NCBI RefSeq assembly: GCF_007829035.1
Contig: NZ_VIVQ01000001.1
Location: forward strand, 2,108,001 to 2,172,000
Origin: Rudaeicoccus suwonensis
Lineage (GTDB): Bacteria > Actinomycetota > Actinomycetes > Actinomycetales > Dermatophilaceae
Reading direction: 5' to 3'
Length of the DNA: 64,000 nt
Of the stretch, positions 1 to 12,131 are shown piece after piece; position 1 is the first letter of the stretch, and each line of letters opens with the position of its first letter. Below the pieces are notes generated by a model that worked only from the letters and a program-made list of their open reading frames with translations, ran no database searches and had not been told where the DNA came from. The translations under genes and the position numbers were made by a program.

Positions 1-975
1 ACCGTCGGCCGACTCGTGCCGCCGGCGCGCGTCGGCCACCGGCAGGTCGCACCACACCTGCGGCACCCTGGTCGGGTCGAATCCCGCTGCCCTGAAACCG
101 TGGTGCACGGCGACCTCGTCGCCTGCCGGCACATGCGCCTCGACGACGCCTCCGGTCGCTGAACCCGCCAACAACTGCCACAGCGCGGCGCCGGTGCCCG
201 TTGCGAGAGTTGCGCCGGGGTCGGTGAGTTCGTGGGTCGTGGTTGCGGTGAACCCGGCGGCGATCGCCGCGGCCATCGCCGATCGCGAGAAGACCGGCAC
301 CGACAACTCGCTGGCCAGGCGCGCCGCTGTGTCGCCGGACCCACTGCCCGGTAACCCGTTGACCAGCACCGTCATACGCAATGGACGATGCGCCGCGTAT
401 GCCGCTGCGGGCCACTCCTCGCGCGTCACCGCATGCGCGTCGTGGTCACGCCAGGCGACGCCGTCGCGGCCTTGCAGCCACAGCATGTCGCGCACGTGTC
501 CTTCGCGCCGAAAACCCAAGGATCGCAGCATTCCCGAGGATGCCGCATTGCCCGGGCGCACGTTGGCCTCGATGCGGTGCAGGCCCATGCCGTGCGGTGC
601 TTCGGCGAAGCAGAGCCCGACAATCAGACGCAATCCCTCGGCGAACAGACCACGCCCGGCATACGGATCGTAGGCGTCGTAACCGATGACGCCGTTCTGA
701 AACCGACCGCGAACGACGTTGGTGACATTGACTTTTCCGACAATACCGTGGCTGCCGGCGGGATCCTTGGCGTGGACCAGGAAGGTCCGGTGATCCAGAC
801 TCTGCCGGGACAGGTGCCACTGCAGGTCGTCGGGGTTGACCGGATTCCATTCGCCGATGCGCGCGCGGGACGCCGTCACCGCCAGGCGATAGGCCGGTAT
901 GTCGGCGGCGTCCACGGTGGCCACCCACACCCGCTCACCCGTCGCGGTCAGTGGCTCCACCGGTCCAGTCACCAT
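1..975 (-). CDS. GNAT acetyltransferase fused to a P-loop-like domain (3' end outside window)
   Basis: The minus frame is open from ATG at 975 to base 1, so the gene leaves the window. AAGGA sits about 5 nt before this ATG. Residues ~1-185 look like a RimJ-type GNAT N-acetyltransferase: a GRGLFAEGLRLI-like acetyl-CoA loop, then HRIEANVRPGNAASSGMLRS and GFRREG, the usual C-terminal signature. After ~200 residues comes VLVNGLPGSGSGDTAA, which resembles the start of a P-loop kinase but has no Walker A lysine, so nucleotide binding may be lost. It starts 43 bp after the amidohydrolase stop and is probably co-transcribed with it. Acceptor substrate unknown. The family call is firm for the GNAT half and weak for the second half. 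Confidence 0.75.
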   Translation of the reverse strand, partial: MVTGPVEPLTATGERVWVATVDAADIPAYRLAVTASRARIGEWNPVNPDDLQWHLSRQSLDHRTFLVHAKDPAGSHGIVGKVNVTNVVRGRFQNGVIGYDAYDPYAGRGLFAEGLRLIVGLCFAEAPHGMGLHRIEANVRPGNAASSGMLRSLGFRREGHVRDMLWLQGRDGVAWRDHDAHAVTREEWPAAAYAAHRPLRMTVLVNGLPGSGSGDTAARLASELSVPVFSRSAMAAAIAAGFTATTTHELTDPGATLATGTGAALWQLLAGSATGGVVEAHVPAGDEVAVHHGFRAAGFDPTRVPQVWCDLPVADARRRHESADG

Positions 976-1018
976 CGCATCCTTGCACCGACCCGGGACC
1001 GGCGCGCGCACGCCGCGC

Positions 1019-2113
1019 TCAGCGGACCACCTTGCCGCGCAACACGATCCGGCTCGGTGCTGCGAGGACACGCACGTCTTCGCGTGGATCCGACTCGTAG
1101 ACAACGAAGTCCGCGCTCTCGCCCTCGGCGATGCCCGGCCGGCCGAGCCACTGCCGCGCACCCCAGGTCGCGGCATCGAGGGCCTCGAGGTTCGTCATGC
1201 CGGCGCGGGTGAGCTCCTCGACCTCGGCGGCGGCCAGGCCGTGCGGCAGCTGGCCGCCCGCATCGGTGCCCACCCAGATCGGCACCCCCGCCTCGTGCGC
1301 CGCCGCGATCGTGGCGTAGCGACGCTCGTAGAGGTCTCGCATGTGCGCTGCGTATGCCGGGAACTTCGCTTCCCCCGCGTCGGCGAACTTCGGGAAGTTC
1401 TCGATGTTGACCAGCGTCGGAACGATCGAAATCCCTTGGCGCGCAAATAGATCGATGGAGTCCTCTTGCAGACCGGGCGCGTGTTCGATGCAGTCGGTGC
1501 CGGCGGCGGCGAAGTCCAGCAGCGACTCTTCGCCGAAGCAGTGCGCGGTGACTCGGGCACCCTCCTCGTGCGCTGTGGCGATAGCTGCCGTCAGCGCCTC
1601 CCGGGGCCAGCACGGCGCCAGGTCGCCACGGTCGCGGTCGATCCAGTCCCCTACCAGCTTGACCCAGCCGTCGCCGCGGCGCGCCTCCTGGCGCACGTAG
1701 GCGACCAGGTCCTCCGGCTCGATCTCGTGCGCGAAGTTGCGGATGTACCGCTTGGTGCGAGCGATGTGCCGACCCGCCCTGATGATGCGCGGCAAATCCT
1801 CACGGTCGTCGATCCAGTGCGAGTCCACCGGTGAGCCGGCGTCACGCAGCAGCAGAGCTCCCGCTTCTCGGTCGGCGAGTGCGTGCTGTTCGGTGGTGGC
1901 CGCATCGACACCGCCATGTGCTTCAAGCCCCACGTGACAGTGCGCGTCGACCAGACCAGGCAGCACGAAACCGCTCACGCTTTGCACGTCCGCACCGGCG
2001 TCCGGCGGACTCCAGCTGATCCGGCCGTCGATCACCCACAGCTCGTCCCGCACCTCTTGCGGACCGACGAGGATCCGACCACGAACATGGAGCACCGGTG
2101 CGTCATTGGCCAT
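1019..2113 (-). CDS. Amidohydrolase family protein (imidazolonepropionase-like)
   Basis: 364 aa, full length for a metal-dependent amidohydrolase. The N-terminal beta-sandwich leads to GLVDAHCHVGL at residues ~54-63, whose HxH binds the first metal. Further ligands are suggested by RVTAHCFGEES, CIEHAPGL and VGTDAGGQLPHG. The C-terminal part (ADFVVYESDPREDVRVLA) is typical of the family's closing sandwich. This superfamily hydrolyses cyclic or linear amides; the substrate cannot be read from sequence. There is no signal peptide, so it is cytoplasmic. It lies just upstream of the GNAT gene on the same strand. Confidence 0.85.
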   Translation of the reverse strand: MANDAPVLHVRGRILVGPQEVRDELWVIDGRISWSPPDAGADVQSVSGFVLPGLVDAHCHVGLEAHGGVDAATTEQHALADREAGALLLRDAGSPVDSHWIDDREDLPRIIRAGRHIARTKRYIRNFAHEIEPEDLVAYVRQEARRGDGWVKLVGDWIDRDRGDLAPCWPREALTAAIATAHEEGARVTAHCFGEESLLDFAAAGTDCIEHAPGLQEDSIDLFARQGISIVPTLVNIENFPKFADAGEAKFPAYAAHMRDLYERRYATIAAAHEAGVPIWVGTDAGGQLPHGLAAAEVEELTRAGMTNLEALDAATWGARQWLGRPGIAEGESADFVVYESDPREDVRVLAAPSRIVLRGKVVR

Positions 2114-2190
2114 GTCCGCAGCCTAACCGCGGCGGCCCGCCGGCGTCTGTCGCCGGCGGACCGCCTTCCCTCATGCCCTGTGTACGCGTC

Positions 2191-3357
2191 TCAGCACGCG
2201 GGGATTCCGGGGATCTGACCGTTGTTCGAACCACCACTGACGAAGATCGCGTTCACCCACACATTCGAGTTACCCGAGTCGTCATCAGTCTTCAGCCACC
2301 AATCGTTCTGGTACCCCGACGCATTCAGCTCCGCACCCTGGGTCTGGCAATAGAAATAGTTCGAACCCGCGTTGAGCACCCCGACCGTCCGCATCGACGT
2401 CGGCGAGCTGTACGACGACGCGCTCTGCCACACGTTCTTGTAAATCTTCGCCGTCGGCGAGCCTCCACCGCCGGTGCAGGTCGGCACCCCCGGAATGCTG
2501 CCGTTGTTCGACCCCGTCGATACGTAGATCGCATTCACCCACACGCCCGAGTTGCCCGAATCGTCATCGGTCTTCAACCACCAGTCGTTGTTGTACCCCT
2601 GAGCGGCAACCTCCTGACCCTTGGTCTGGCAGTAAAAATAGTTCTGCCCGGAATCCAACGTGCCCGCCCGACTCGCCAACGACGTCGACCGGTATGACGG
2701 AGCATTCATCCACACGTTCTCGTAATACTTCCCACCACCCGAGGGAGGCGGCGTCGGGGTGGGCGGGGGCGGTGTGCCGCCGTTGCCGGTGTAGCGGAAG
2801 ACCCCGATGACCGAATCGGTTTCGCTCGACAGGCTCGCGACGTTCAGTCCCTCGAGGTCGCCCTCCGCCTGCACGACCAAGCCGTCGCCGAGATAGATGA
2901 CGGTGTGCCCGTTGTAAACCACGACGTCGCCGGGCTCGGTCGGGGTGTCGCTGCTGAGCTGGGTGAAATTGTGCGAGGTGAGTTCTTGCTGCATGTGCGA
3001 CGTTCCGTAAGGCCCGTAGTCGACCCCCGTCGCTTCGTACCACGCATACCGCACCAGACCGGAGCAGTCGAGCCCGATCTTGTGGGTGTCGTTGAAGTAC
3101 TGGCCGTCCTCGTCGTACACCGCGCCGTAGGACGGACCCGGCGTGGCCGCGTGGCCGCCGTCCCACGAATACTTCACCCCCGCGTTCACCTCGGCGCAGG
3201 CGGCAGCGATGGCGCGATTCGCGGCGGCGCTGGTCGCGCCATACGCGTGGCAGTTCGACGCCGCATGCGCCGCATCCCCCTGGGTCACAGCAAATCCACC
3301 CATCACGGCAGCGGACCCGCACACACTCGCCGCGATCATTCCGGTCAATTTCTTCAT
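2191..3357 (-). CDS. Secreted NlpC/P60 (C40) peptidase with two C-terminal repeat domains
   Basis: 388 aa. A Sec signal (MKKLTGMIAASVCGSA...) ends near AHAAS, residue ~34. The next ~160 residues form an NlpC/P60 domain with the catalytic-Cys box GLDCSGLVRYAW and the later GDVVVYNGHTVIYLG histidine box, so cleavage of peptidoglycan stem peptides is likely. After a Pro-rich linker (PPPPTPTPPPSGGG) two ~85-residue repeats follow, each with YENVW or YKNVW, YFYCQT, NDWWLKTDDDSGNS and VWVNAI. They look like SH3b-type wall-binding modules and are almost identical to those of the gene at 3886-5061. Likely secreted cell-wall hydrolase. Confidence 0.85.
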   Translation of the reverse strand: MKKLTGMIAASVCGSAAVMGGFAVTQGDAAHAASNCHAYGATSAAANRAIAAACAEVNAGVKYSWDGGHAATPGPSYGAVYDEDGQYFNDTHKIGLDCSGLVRYAWYEATGVDYGPYGTSHMQQELTSHNFTQLSSDTPTEPGDVVVYNGHTVIYLGDGLVVQAEGDLEGLNVASLSSETDSVIGVFRYTGNGGTPPPPTPTPPPSGGGKYYENVWMNAPSYRSTSLASRAGTLDSGQNYFYCQTKGQEVAAQGYNNDWWLKTDDDSGNSGVWVNAIYVSTGSNNGSIPGVPTCTGGGGSPTAKIYKNVWQSASSYSSPTSMRTVGVLNAGSNYFYCQTQGAELNASGYQNDWWLKTDDDSGNSNVWVNAIFVSGGSNNGQIPGIPAC

Positions 3358-3481
3358 GACGTGCTCCCTGGATCAACCTCGTGCGCAGATCCATTTCGCC
3401 TGCGCTGTGTCAATCCGACTCAGGAACGCTGTTGATCGGTTCCTCATTGCAAAACAATGCAATGGTCAAAGAATGGTAAAT

Positions 3482-3760
3482 TCAGCAACCATTCATTCCG
3501 CACAAAAGAAGTGCGCCGAGTTGCGTCATCGCATGCACGACGGTCTGCCCACACCGGGTCGAGCTGATCAGACCGGCCTCCCGCAGCACGGCCGCATGGC
3601 GGCTGGCGCTCGGGGCCGACATGAAACACGCATCCGCGAGCTCTGAGGTGGTGCGGGGCTGCTGCGCTGCCACCAGCACCATGAGCCGGGATTCCCCGAT
3701 CAGTCGGGCGACAGCGGATTCCGACGGTGCTGCTGCCTTCGAGGTCTTCACGGTTCGCAT
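3482..3760 (-). CDS. Small ArsR-like winged-helix transcriptional regulator
   Basis: About 92 aa from ATG 3760. An alternative GTG at 3751 lies 9 nt after AGGGAG and may be the real start. The core ARLIGESRLMVLVAAQQPRT, TSELADACFMSAPSASRHAA and VLREAGLISSTRCGQTVVHA is a typical ArsR-type helix-turn-helix with wing. No metal-binding Cys pair as in ArsR/SmtB is evident; the single Cys in the recognition region and the C-terminal CGMNGC are not a known site. It sits between two paralogous secreted cell-wall proteins on the same strand and may regulate them, which is inference. Confidence 0.6.
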   Translation of the reverse strand: MRTVKTSKAAAPSESAVARLIGESRLMVLVAAQQPRTTSELADACFMSAPSASRHAAVLREAGLISSTRCGQTVVHAMTQLGALLLCGMNGC

Positions 3761-3885
3761 CTCCCTGTCACGTCGTGTCGTTGTCCCGGAAATCCGACGA
3801 CGACGCCCCTCCAACGGTTCCGGCACCATGCGGATCGGCCCGCGACGCGAGCGCGCGCCACGGGCCGATCCGGTGTTTTCTGCAC

Positions 3886-5061
3886 TCAGCAGGCCGGGAT
3901 TCCCGGGATCTGACCGTTGTTCGAACCACCACTGACGAAGATCGCGTTCACCCAGACACCGGAGTTACCCGAGTCGTCATCGGTCTTCAGCCACCAGTTG
4001 TTCTGGTACCCCGACGCATTCAGCTCCGAACCCTTGGTCTGGCAGTAGAAGTAGTTCGAGCCGGCGTGCAGCACGCCGATCGTCTTCATCGAGGTCGGCG
4101 AGGTGTATGACGACGCCGACTGCCACACGCTCTTGTAAATCTTGGCCGTCGGTGAGGTGTGCCCACCACCGCCGCCCGTGCTTCCGGCACATTGCGGCAC
4201 CCCCGGAATACTGCCGTCATTCGTACCTGAGGACACGTAGATCGCGTTCACCCAGACACCGGAGTTACCCGAGTCGTCATCGGTCTTCAGCCACCAGTCG
4301 TTGTGGTAGCCCTCAGCGTTCATCTCCTGGCCCTTGGCCTGGCAGTAGAAGTAGTTGCGGCCGGCGTTCAGCGTGCCGGCGCGCGATGCGGTCGAAGCCG
4401 CCCGGTATGACGGAGCCGACTTCCACACGTTCTCGTAGTACTTGCCACCGGTCGAGGGCGGAGGCGTCGGGGTGCCACCGCCACCGCCACCGCTGATCTT
4501 GTTGTAGCGGATCGGCGTGAACTCATGCGCGTAGCTGGAGTTCCACGTCCGCTGCGTCTGCGAGTGGCCGTAGTCGTACTGCTCGATGACGATCGGCTCG
4601 GTGTGCGCCTTGTCGGCCCAGCCCACGAACAACGCGATGTGGTTGTACTGAGCGTTCTGCACCAGCGCGTCGCCGGGCTGCAGATCCGACCAGGAGATCT
4701 GGTGGTCGATGCCGGCGAACTGCGACGAATGCGGGTCGAACTGCCATGTCGTCAGCGACGTGCCCAGATGCCATGCCATCGAGACCGAGCCGGAACAGTC
4801 CTGCCGGTACAACTTGCCCTCGGGGCCCGGGGCATAGTGCGTCTCGCTGTAGGGCGGCTGCGTCTTGAGCCAGTACTGCGCCCGCGAGATGACCTCACTG
4901 CGGCTGATCGTGCCGTTGACACTCGAGGCCGCCGTGCGGACGGTCGACACGTGCGTCGCATGGCTGCCCATGCCGTCGGCGAAGGCGGTGCCTGCCGGTA
5001 CCGCGACCGCGCAGCCCACTGCCGCGACGGAAGCGAGTGTGATTGCTGTCCTGGTCCTCAT
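3886..5061 (-). CDS. Secreted NlpC/P60-like protein, paralogue of the 2191-3357 gene
   Basis: 391 aa from ATG 5061, chosen because AGGAGG lies 6 nt upstream and a signal peptide (MRTRTAITLASVAAVGCAVA) follows; longer in-frame starts add unrelated residues. The catalytic-Cys box is YRQDCSGSVSMAWHLG and the His box is DALVQNAQYNHIALFVGW, so it is a C40 or CHAP-like amidase fold but diverged from its neighbour. A Gly/Pro linker leads to two ~85-residue repeats with YFYCQ, WWLKTDDDSGNSGVWVNAI and IPGVPQC/IPGIPAC. The 3' DNA (3896-4140) is nearly identical to 2207-2450, so this is recent duplication or gene conversion. Confidence 0.8.
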   Translation of the reverse strand: MRTRTAITLASVAAVGCAVAVPAGTAFADGMGSHATHVSTVRTAASSVNGTISRSEVISRAQYWLKTQPPYSETHYAPGPEGKLYRQDCSGSVSMAWHLGTSLTTWQFDPHSSQFAGIDHQISWSDLQPGDALVQNAQYNHIALFVGWADKAHTEPIVIEQYDYGHSQTQRTWNSSYAHEFTPIRYNKISGGGGGGTPTPPPSTGGKYYENVWKSAPSYRAASTASRAGTLNAGRNYFYCQAKGQEMNAEGYHNDWWLKTDDDSGNSGVWVNAIYVSSGTNDGSIPGVPQCAGSTGGGGGHTSPTAKIYKSVWQSASSYTSPTSMKTIGVLHAGSNYFYCQTKGSELNASGYQNNWWLKTDDDSGNSGVWVNAIFVSGGSNNGQIPGIPAC

Positions 5062-5223
5062 GATCATCCTCCTGTCGGTGCCGACGGAACCGTCGGCGCT
5101 GGCAGTGGGACGCAGGCACATCTGAAACGGTGCGACCTTTGCAGAACTCTGCAATCACGGAACCTGCAGACGTCGTCGACCGTCGCCGAGGTCGTCCGCC
5201 GACGCACCCCGTGTATGACGAAC

Positions 5224-5253
5224 GGAACCCCTCGTGCACGGACGAGGGGTTCC
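5224..5253. terminator. Hairpin terminator downstream of ffh
   Basis: A perfect 12-bp inverted repeat (5224-5235 with 5242-5253, 6-nt loop) lies 51 bp after the ffh stop. No strong U-tract follows on the minus strand, which is common in actinobacterial terminators. It would end the amtB-glnB-glnD-ffh transcript and separates it from the secreted-protein genes. Confidence 0.65.
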
Positions 5254-5303
5254 GCAGTCGCGGGTGCAGCTCACGACAAGACGAGCTGCGACATACGTCT
5301 GGG

Positions 5304-6893
5304 TCAGTCCTTGCCGGAGCCGAGGAACTTCTCAAAACCCTTGGGGAGCTTGATGTTCGACAGGTCCTGCTCCTCCTCCGGCGCGCCGAAGGCATTGCCG
5401 AGGGCCTTGTCGCGGGCTGCGGTCGCCTTGGCCGCGGCCTCCTGCTCCTGCTGGGCGCGCTTGGCGGGATTGCCGCTCTTGCCCTTCTTGGTGACCTGCT
5501 TGCGTTTGGCACCGCCGCCACCGGGCATCCCCGGCATACCGGGCATGCCGCCACCCCGTCGCAGCTGGCGCATCATCTTCTGGGCCTGGCCGAAGCGCTC
5601 GAGCAACTGGTTGACCTCGGACACCGAGACTCCCGAACCGCCGGCGATACGTGCCCGCCGTGAGCCGTTGATCTGCTTGGGGTGGGTGCGCTCGAAGGGC
5701 GTCATCGAGCGCACCATCGCCTCGACCCGGTCGAACTCCCGCTCATCAAGATTGGCCAACTGCTCCTTCATGCCCGACATGCCGGGCATCATCCCCATGA
5801 GCGACTTCAGGTTGCCCATCTTTTTGATGGCCGACATCTGCTGGAGGAAGTCGTCGAAGGTGAAATCCTCCTCGTCCATGAACTTGCGGGCCATCTCGGC
5901 AGCCTGCTTGCGATCGAAGGCCTTCTCGGCCTGCTCGATCAGGGTCAGCACGTCACCCATGTCCAGGATGCGCGAAGCCATCCGGTCGGGGTGGAAGACC
6001 TCGATGTCCTTGGTCTGCTCGCCGATCGAGGAGAACATGATCGGCCGGCCGGTCACCGAGGCGACCGACAAGGCGGCGCCACCGCGGGCGTCACCGTCCA
6101 GCTTCGAGAGCACGACACCGGTGAAGTCGACGCCCTTCTGGAAGGCCAGTGCGGTCTCGATCGCCGCCTGGCCGATCATCGCGTCGATGACGAAGAGCAC
6201 CTCGTCGGGCTCGATCGCGGCACGTATGTCGGCGGCCTGCTGCATGAGGTTCTCATCGACGGCCAGCCGGCCGGCGGTGTCGACGATGACCACGTCGTAC
6301 TGGCGCACCTTCGCCTGGCCGACCCCGGCCTGGGCCACCCACACCGGGTCGCCGTAGGACTGGGTGCCCTCGGTGGTGGCTGAGTCGTGGCCGCCGATGT
6401 TGCCGCGCTCCGGTGCGAAACACGGCACGCCCGCACGCTCGGCCACGACCTCCAACTGGGTCACGGCGTTGGGACGCTGCAGGTCAGCCGCGACCAGCAC
6501 CGGGAAGTGCCCCTTGTCGCGCAGATGACGCGCCAGCTTGCCGGCGAAGGTGGTCTTACCCGAACCCTGCAGACCCGCCAGCATGATGACGGTCGGCGGA
6601 CGCTTGGCCATTGCCAGCTCGCGGGTCTGACCACCGAGGATCGCGATGAGCTCCTCGTTGACGATCTTGACGACCTGTTGACCGGGGTTCAACGCAGCAC
6701 TGACCTCGGCGCCGAGCGCTCGTTCGCGCACGCGGCCGGTGAACTCGCGCACCACGGGCGTTGCGACGTCGGCGTCGATCAGCGCCAGCCGGATGTCCCG
6801 GATGGTCGAGTTGATGTCGGATTCGGAGAGACGTCCCTTGCCGCGGAGGTTCTTGAAGGTCGCGGTCAGGTGGTCGGACAGGCTGTTGAACAC
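5304..6893 (-). CDS. ffh: Signal recognition particle GTPase Ffh
   Basis: 529 aa from GTG 6893, giving the canonical actinobacterial N terminus VFNSLSDHLTATFKNLRGKG; an in-frame ATG at 6932 lies inside glnD and is less likely. Order: N domain (1-~85), G domain with GLQGSGKTTFAGKL, VDTAGRLAVDENLM, TKLDGDARGGAAL and GEQTKDIEVF, then the Met-rich M domain (MMPGMSGMKEQL ... MRQLRRGGGMPGMPGMPGGG), which binds signal peptides and 4.5S RNA. Ffh targets ribosomes to the membrane receptor FtsY, also encoded here (12132-13436). It begins 10 bp after glnD, so translational coupling is likely. Confidence 0.97.
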   Translation of the reverse strand: MFNSLSDHLTATFKNLRGKGRLSESDINSTIRDIRLALIDADVATPVVREFTGRVRERALGAEVSAALNPGQQVVKIVNEELIAILGGQTRELAMAKRPPTVIMLAGLQGSGKTTFAGKLARHLRDKGHFPVLVAADLQRPNAVTQLEVVAERAGVPCFAPERGNIGGHDSATTEGTQSYGDPVWVAQAGVGQAKVRQYDVVIVDTAGRLAVDENLMQQAADIRAAIEPDEVLFVIDAMIGQAAIETALAFQKGVDFTGVVLSKLDGDARGGAALSVASVTGRPIMFSSIGEQTKDIEVFHPDRMASRILDMGDVLTLIEQAEKAFDRKQAAEMARKFMDEEDFTFDDFLQQMSAIKKMGNLKSLMGMMPGMSGMKEQLANLDEREFDRVEAMVRSMTPFERTHPKQINGSRRARIAGGSGVSVSEVNQLLERFGQAQKMMRQLRRGGGMPGMPGMPGGGGAKRKQVTKKGKSGNPAKRAQQEQEAAAKATAARDKALGNAFGAPEEEQDLSNIKLPKGFEKFLGSGKD

Positions 6894-6903
6894 GCGGGAC
6901 AGG

Positions 6904-11047
<4,144 letters not shown>

Positions 11048-11094
11048 GGGCGAATACTGTGGTGCTGCAGCGTTTCCGGTGGATGCGTCGTCGT

Positions 11095-11153
11095 GTTACG
11101 TCCATGTTGCGGCGGCCGCCGAGCGGTTACGAGTTCATTTCCTGGACGGTTTC
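11095..11153 (-). promoter_or_regulatory. Possible GlnR-type half-sites upstream of amtB
   Basis: On the minus strand, GAAAC (11153-11149), GAAAT (11141-11137) and GTAAC (11130-11126) are spaced 7 and 6 nt apart, with another GTAAC at 11099-11095. The GlnR consensus is gTnAC-n6-GaAAC repeats. The match is imperfect, unlike the site before glnA, but the position 50-100 bp upstream of amtB suits it. Confidence 0.35.
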
Positions 11154-11185
11154 ATCCCATTGTGTGAGACGCGCATACTGGAGGT

Positions 11186-12115
11186 ATGTCGCTCACCCCG
11201 TCGCTGCCCACGCCCTTGCGTGCCGTGCACGACAAGGTGCGACACCGGGCCGCGATCGAGTTGCGGCAACGGGTCGCCGGCGACGATGCCCGTCGTCGCG
11301 CCGACGGCATCTGGGGCAAGGAGGGCGAGCGCTGGTTCACCCCGCAGGACCCGATCTGGCGGGTGCACCTGGACGCGTCGATGTTCGTCGGCGGCATCCG
11401 CGCGCTGCTGTTGCAGTCACTGCACCCGTTGGCGATGGCCGGTGTCGACGAGCACTCCACCTACCGCGACGACCCGTGGGGCCGGCTGCAGCAGACCAGC
11501 AACTTCATCTCGACGACGACCTTCGGCACGATCCCGGACGCCGAGCGTCTGCTCGCCCGGATCCGCGGTATCCACCGGCGGGTCAACGGCACCTTCGAAG
11601 GCCGGCCCTACCGCGCCGACGACCCAGTGCTGCTGCGCTGGGTGCATCTGGCGGAGGCGGACAGCTTCCTTCGCTGTTTTCAGCAGTATGGCGGTGGGCG
11701 ACTCACCCCCGCCGAGGCCGACACCTATGTCGCACAGATCGGTTCGGTGTCCAGCCGTCTCGGCTTCGAGGCGGCACCGACCACGGTCGCGGAGTTGGAC
11801 GAGGCCCTGTCGGCATACCGACCGCAACTGCAGAGCACCCCGGCCGCCCGGGCGGCGCTGCGGTTCATCCTGCTGGACCCGCCGCTGGCCTGGACCGCCC
11901 GCCCGGGTTACCTCAGCCTGGTCGCGGGCGCGATCGGAACTCTTCCGGCATACGCGCGCTCGATGCTCGGGATCCGGCTGCCGCCCGGTGGCACGACGAC
12001 CCTGCGCGCGGTCGGCTCGGTCGGTGCCGGTGGCGTGCGGTGGATGCTGAGCGACCCACAGGTGCAGGACGACCGCCGGGTGAATCAGGCGCTGGAGACG
12101 TTCCCGCCGCAGTGA
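11186..12115 (+). CDS. Oxygenase MpaB family protein (DUF2236)
   Basis: 309 aa. The region DPIWRVHLDASMFVGG, LLLQSLHPLAMAGVDEHS, FISTTTFGTIPDAERLLARI and LRWVHLAEADSFL is the DUF2236 fold found in fungal MpaB and latex-clearing (rubber) oxygenases. Conserved His residues in QSLHPLAM and LRWVH suit haem or metal binding. These actinobacterial members are cytoplasmic and their substrates are mostly unknown. It is divergent from amtB. Confidence 0.85.
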   Translation: MSLTPSLPTPLRAVHDKVRHRAAIELRQRVAGDDARRRADGIWGKEGERWFTPQDPIWRVHLDASMFVGGIRALLLQSLHPLAMAGVDEHSTYRDDPWGRLQQTSNFISTTTFGTIPDAERLLARIRGIHRRVNGTFEGRPYRADDPVLLRWVHLAEADSFLRCFQQYGGGRLTPAEADTYVAQIGSVSSRLGFEAAPTTVAELDEALSAYRPQLQSTPAARAALRFILLDPPLAWTARPGYLSLVAGAIGTLPAYARSMLGIRLPPGGTTTLRAVGSVGAGGVRWMLSDPQVQDDRRVNQALETFPPQ

Positions 12116-12131
12116 CGACCAATCGCGCCGG

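Noticed and set aside
4525-6357. 610-codon open frame on the plus strand
   Set aside because: It lies opposite ffh and the secreted-protein gene and has no recognisable domain; it is an antisense shadow of GC-rich coding DNA.
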